Of a stretch of DNA of 64,000 nt, positions 62,218-64,000 are shown piece by piece; position 1 is the stretch's first letter; the number at the start of each line of letters is the position of its first letter. The position numbers were made by a program, and so were the translations under genes. A model generated the notes under the pieces. That model had not been told where the DNA came from. It was given only the letters and a program-made list of their open reading frames with translations, and made no database searches. The stretch is from Thermus amyloliquefaciens (GTDB lineage Bacteria > Deinococcota > Deinococci > Deinococcales > Thermaceae), in contig NZ_JQMV01000003.1 of assembly GCF_000744885.1 (NCBI RefSeq), positions 1,302,001-1,366,000 of the forward strand. The letters are read 5' to 3'.

Positions 62218-62781
62218 GTGGGAGCCTCGCAAGGCCAAGGGGAGGAAAAGCTCCTCGCCCTTATAGAGCGCCTGGGCCAGGTGGAACGGGCCCTGCTCAC
62301 CCGGCAGGCCTTCCACCTGGGCCTTACGGCCTTGCAAGCCCAGCTTCTCCTGCACCTCTCCGAGAGGCCCCGGGGGGTGGTTTCCCTTGCAGAACAGTTC
62401 TCCCTAACCCCGGCCACGGTGAGCGAGGCCCTCGCCAGCCTGGAACGCAAAGGCCTTCTGGCGCGGACCAAGGACCCCGAAGACGGCCGGCGTTGGATCC
62501 AAAAGCCCACCGAGGAAGGGCTTCGGGTGGTCCAGGCCCTAAAAGGCTACGCACGTCCCCTTCAACAGGCCCTGGGGAAGGTGTCCAACCCAGAGGACCT
62601 CCTTTTGGGGCTCACGGAGGTATTGGCGGAGCTGGTGCTCCAAGGGACCGTACCCGAGACCGGCCTTTGCCTGACCTGCCGTCATCTGCGGCGGGAAGGA
62701 GGCTTTTCCTGCGCCCTCCTGGGCCTGGCCTTGACGCCTTGGGACCTTCGCCTCGCCTGCCCGGACCACACCCCCGCCTAA
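62218..62781 (+). CDS. MarR-family regulator with a C-terminal four-cysteine motif
   Basis: This 187-residue protein has a MarR winged helix (about 30-110; LAEQFSLTPATVSEALASLERKGLL and the wing RTKDPEDGRRW). A C-terminal extension carries Cys151, Cys154, Cys165 and Cys181 (C-x2-C-x10-C-x15-C), ending ACPDH. That spacing could bind an Fe-S cluster or zinc and make the protein a redox or NO sensor (inference). GTG 62218 has GGAGG before it. It is adjacent to the protoglobin-P460 operon and converges on the radical SAM gene, overlapping by 4 bp. Confidence 0.85.
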   Translation: MGASQGQGEEKLLALIERLGQVERALLTRQAFHLGLTALQAQLLLHLSERPRGVVSLAEQFSLTPATVSEALASLERKGLLARTKDPEDGRRWIQKPTEEGLRVVQALKGYARPLQQALGKVSNPEDLLLGLTEVLAELVLQGTVPETGLCLTCRHLRREGGFSCALLGLALTPWDLRLACPDHTPA

Positions 62782-63908
62782 CGCCTTGCCCCGGGAGCCT
62801 TCCCCACACGCTCTAGCCACGCGGGAGGCACATAGGCACACCGGGGTTCGCTTTGCAGGTAGTCCCCGGTCTCGGCCCAAGCCCTGGCCCGGCTTCCCCC
62901 GCACACGTACCGGTACTCGCAAACCCCGCACTTCCCCTTCAACCGGTCTTTGTCGCGCAACGCCTGGAAGAGGGGGCTATTCCGGTAAATCTCCAGGAGC
63001 GTCCTTTCCCGCACGTTCCCCGCATAGACAGGAAGAAAACCCGAAGGGGCCACATCCCCGGTGGCCGAGACAAAGACAAAGCCGTTGCCGTCCGTGACCC
63101 CAAGGCGGGAATGCTCCATGCCATCTTGGAAATACTCCCGGTACATGCTCTCGCCCGCCGCCAAAGCTCGGTCCTGGCCAACCCCTTCCCTGCGCCTTTG
63201 CAACACCACCCGGCGGAAGTGGTGGGCCTCGGTGGTCTTCACGTGGAAGGGGTAGGAAAGGGAAACCTCGTAAAGCCAGTGGAGCACTTCCTCAAACTGC
63301 CGTGCAGAGAGTTGCCTTAGGAGGGCCCCCCGCCCCACGGGCACCAGGAAGAAAAGGCTCCAAAGGACTACCCCTTTCTCCGCTAGGAGATCCGGCAAGG
63401 CCCGAATCTCCGGCCAGTTCTCCCGGGTCACGGTGGTGTTTACCTGGGTGGGAAGCCCCGCCTCCTTGGCCCAGTCCAAGGCCGCCAGGGTCCGGGCGAA
63501 GGTGCCCTCCTCCCCCCGGAAGGCGTCGTGGCTCTGGGGGCTGGCCCCGTCCAGGGAGAGGGCCAGCCGGGTCACCCCGGCCTCCTTGAGCTGGAAGACC
63601 TTCTCCCGGGTGAGGAGGGGGGTGGCCGCCGGGGTGAGGCCCACCTTGAGGCCCAGCTCCCGGGCCCTTTGGATGAGGACGGTAAGGTCAGGGCGGGCCA
63701 GGGGGTCCCCCCCGGTGAGGAGCAGGAGGGGCTTGGGCCGGTAGGTGGCCACTTCCTCTATGAGCCCCAAGCCCTCCTCCGTGGAAAGCTCCCCGGGCAG
63801 GGGGTGGGGCATGGCCGAGGCGCGGCAATGGCGGCAGGCCAGGAGGCAGGCGTTGGTCACCTCCCAGGCGACCAGGTAGGGGTACTGGGCGAACTCAGGG
63901 CGCTCCAT
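62778..63908 (-). CDS. Radical SAM/SPASM protein (heme-modifying type)
   Basis: This 376-residue enzyme has CLLACRHC (about 18-25) to bind the SAM-cleaving 4Fe-4S cluster, LLLLTGGDPLARPDL as the glycine-rich SAM motif and a C-terminal SPASM cysteine region (CGVCEYRYVCGG with a later Cys). Overall it resembles AhbC/AhbD/NirJ-type proteins that tailor heme or heme d1. Its FNR-type box and nitrogen-oxide setting fit a heme d1 or related role, but no other nirJ-pathway gene is in the window. Confidence 0.82.
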   Translation of the reverse strand: MERPEFAQYPYLVAWEVTNACLLACRHCRASAMPHPLPGELSTEEGLGLIEEVATYRPKPLLLLTGGDPLARPDLTVLIQRARELGLKVGLTPAATPLLTREKVFQLKEAGVTRLALSLDGASPQSHDAFRGEEGTFARTLAALDWAKEAGLPTQVNTTVTRENWPEIRALPDLLAEKGVVLWSLFFLVPVGRGALLRQLSARQFEEVLHWLYEVSLSYPFHVKTTEAHHFRRVVLQRRREGVGQDRALAAGESMYREYFQDGMEHSRLGVTDGNGFVFVSATGDVAPSGFLPVYAGNVRERTLLEIYRNSPLFQALRDKDRLKGKCGVCEYRYVCGGSRARAWAETGDYLQSEPRCAYVPPAWLERVGKAPGARR

Positions 63909-63944
63909 GGAAACAGGGTAAGGGAGCCACCACCTCCCCGGGCC

Positions 63945-63958
63945 ATGACCGGGGTCAA
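63945..63958 (-). promoter_or_regulatory. FNR-type box 4, upstream of the radical SAM gene
   Basis: In gene direction TTGACCCCGGTCAT fits TTGAY-N4-RTCAW. The centre is 43.5 bp before ATG 63908, with TACCCT as candidate -10 close to the start codon. Confidence 0.68.
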
Positions 63959-64000
63959 GGCCAGGGCCGAACAAGGTTGTCCAGGGGCCCCAAAGCCTTT

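Overview
This window is a chromosomal segment of a Thermus species (Deinococcota). The evidence is the very high GC content, GTG/TTG starts, many start codons placed directly after a -10 box (leaderless messages), EF-Ts of only 196 residues, and a nitrate-respiration cluster laid out like that of Thermus thermophilus (narCGHJIK with divergent dnrS-dnrT).

Layout. 1-8.3 kb: the 3' end of ileS, an M24 peptidase, a LysM/RlpA-like protein and endonuclease IV. These are followed by a minus-strand operon made of a DHH-CBS-tRNA nucleotidyltransferase fusion, a site-2-protease homologue that has lost its zinc motif, an intact site-2 protease and a small membrane protein. 8.3-11 kb: two insertion sequences. 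An IS5-like element sits just upstream of the fusion gene's -10 box, and an ISAs1-like element splits a Gfo/Idh oxidoreductase gene. tRNA-Ser(GGA) and tRNA-Ala(UGC) flank this area. 12-18.5 kb: rpsB-tsf, pyrH-frr-cdsA-dxr-rseP and a glycosyltransferase. 18.5-25.5 kb: a minus-strand block (frameshifted secreted protein, proC, rsmB, spoVS, SRPBCC, recX), a plus-strand block (phosphoesterase, AsnC-type domain, CPBP protease) and a spoVR remnant broken by a second, inverted ISAs1 copy. 25.5-30.4 kb: a divergent sulfur/redox locus. The left arm holds a protein disulfide oxidoreductase, a lipoprotein rhodanese and a TlpA-like thioredoxin; the right arm holds a persulfide-dioxygenase/rhodanese fusion, a tandem rhodanese and a TauE exporter. 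CsoR/CstR-like palindromes lie at both promoters. 30.4-35.6 kb: a nitrilase, a parvulin-type foldase and hemE-hemH-hemY. 35.6-43.7 kb: three large c-di-GMP proteins (GGDEF, GGDEF-EAL, HD-GYP). 43.8-64 kb: nitrogen-oxide metabolism.

The nitrogen-oxide region contains the nar operon and its regulators DnrS and DnrT, DUF2249 proteins, a predicted globin-MoaD fusion, a frameshifted heme-copper-oxidase-like membrane protein, a DUF59 protein, a 7Fe ferredoxin, a protoglobin-cytochrome P460 operon, a MarR regulator with four C-terminal cysteines, and a radical SAM/SPASM protein. Four FNR-type boxes (ATGAC-N4-GTCAW) lie about 42-53 bp upstream of four minus-strand genes here. DnrT carries the E-xx-SR recognition helix expected to read such boxes, so I infer a local DnrT regulon that turns on genes for nitrate respiration and for handling NO or nitrite.

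Most apparently broken genes in the window (the secreted protein, narK1, the membrane protein, both IS types) differ from an intact frame by one missing base in a homopolymer. Sequencing error is therefore a serious alternative to true decay for these. The Gfo/Idh and spoVR genes are genuinely disrupted. All functional statements rest on reading motifs by eye; no database search was run.
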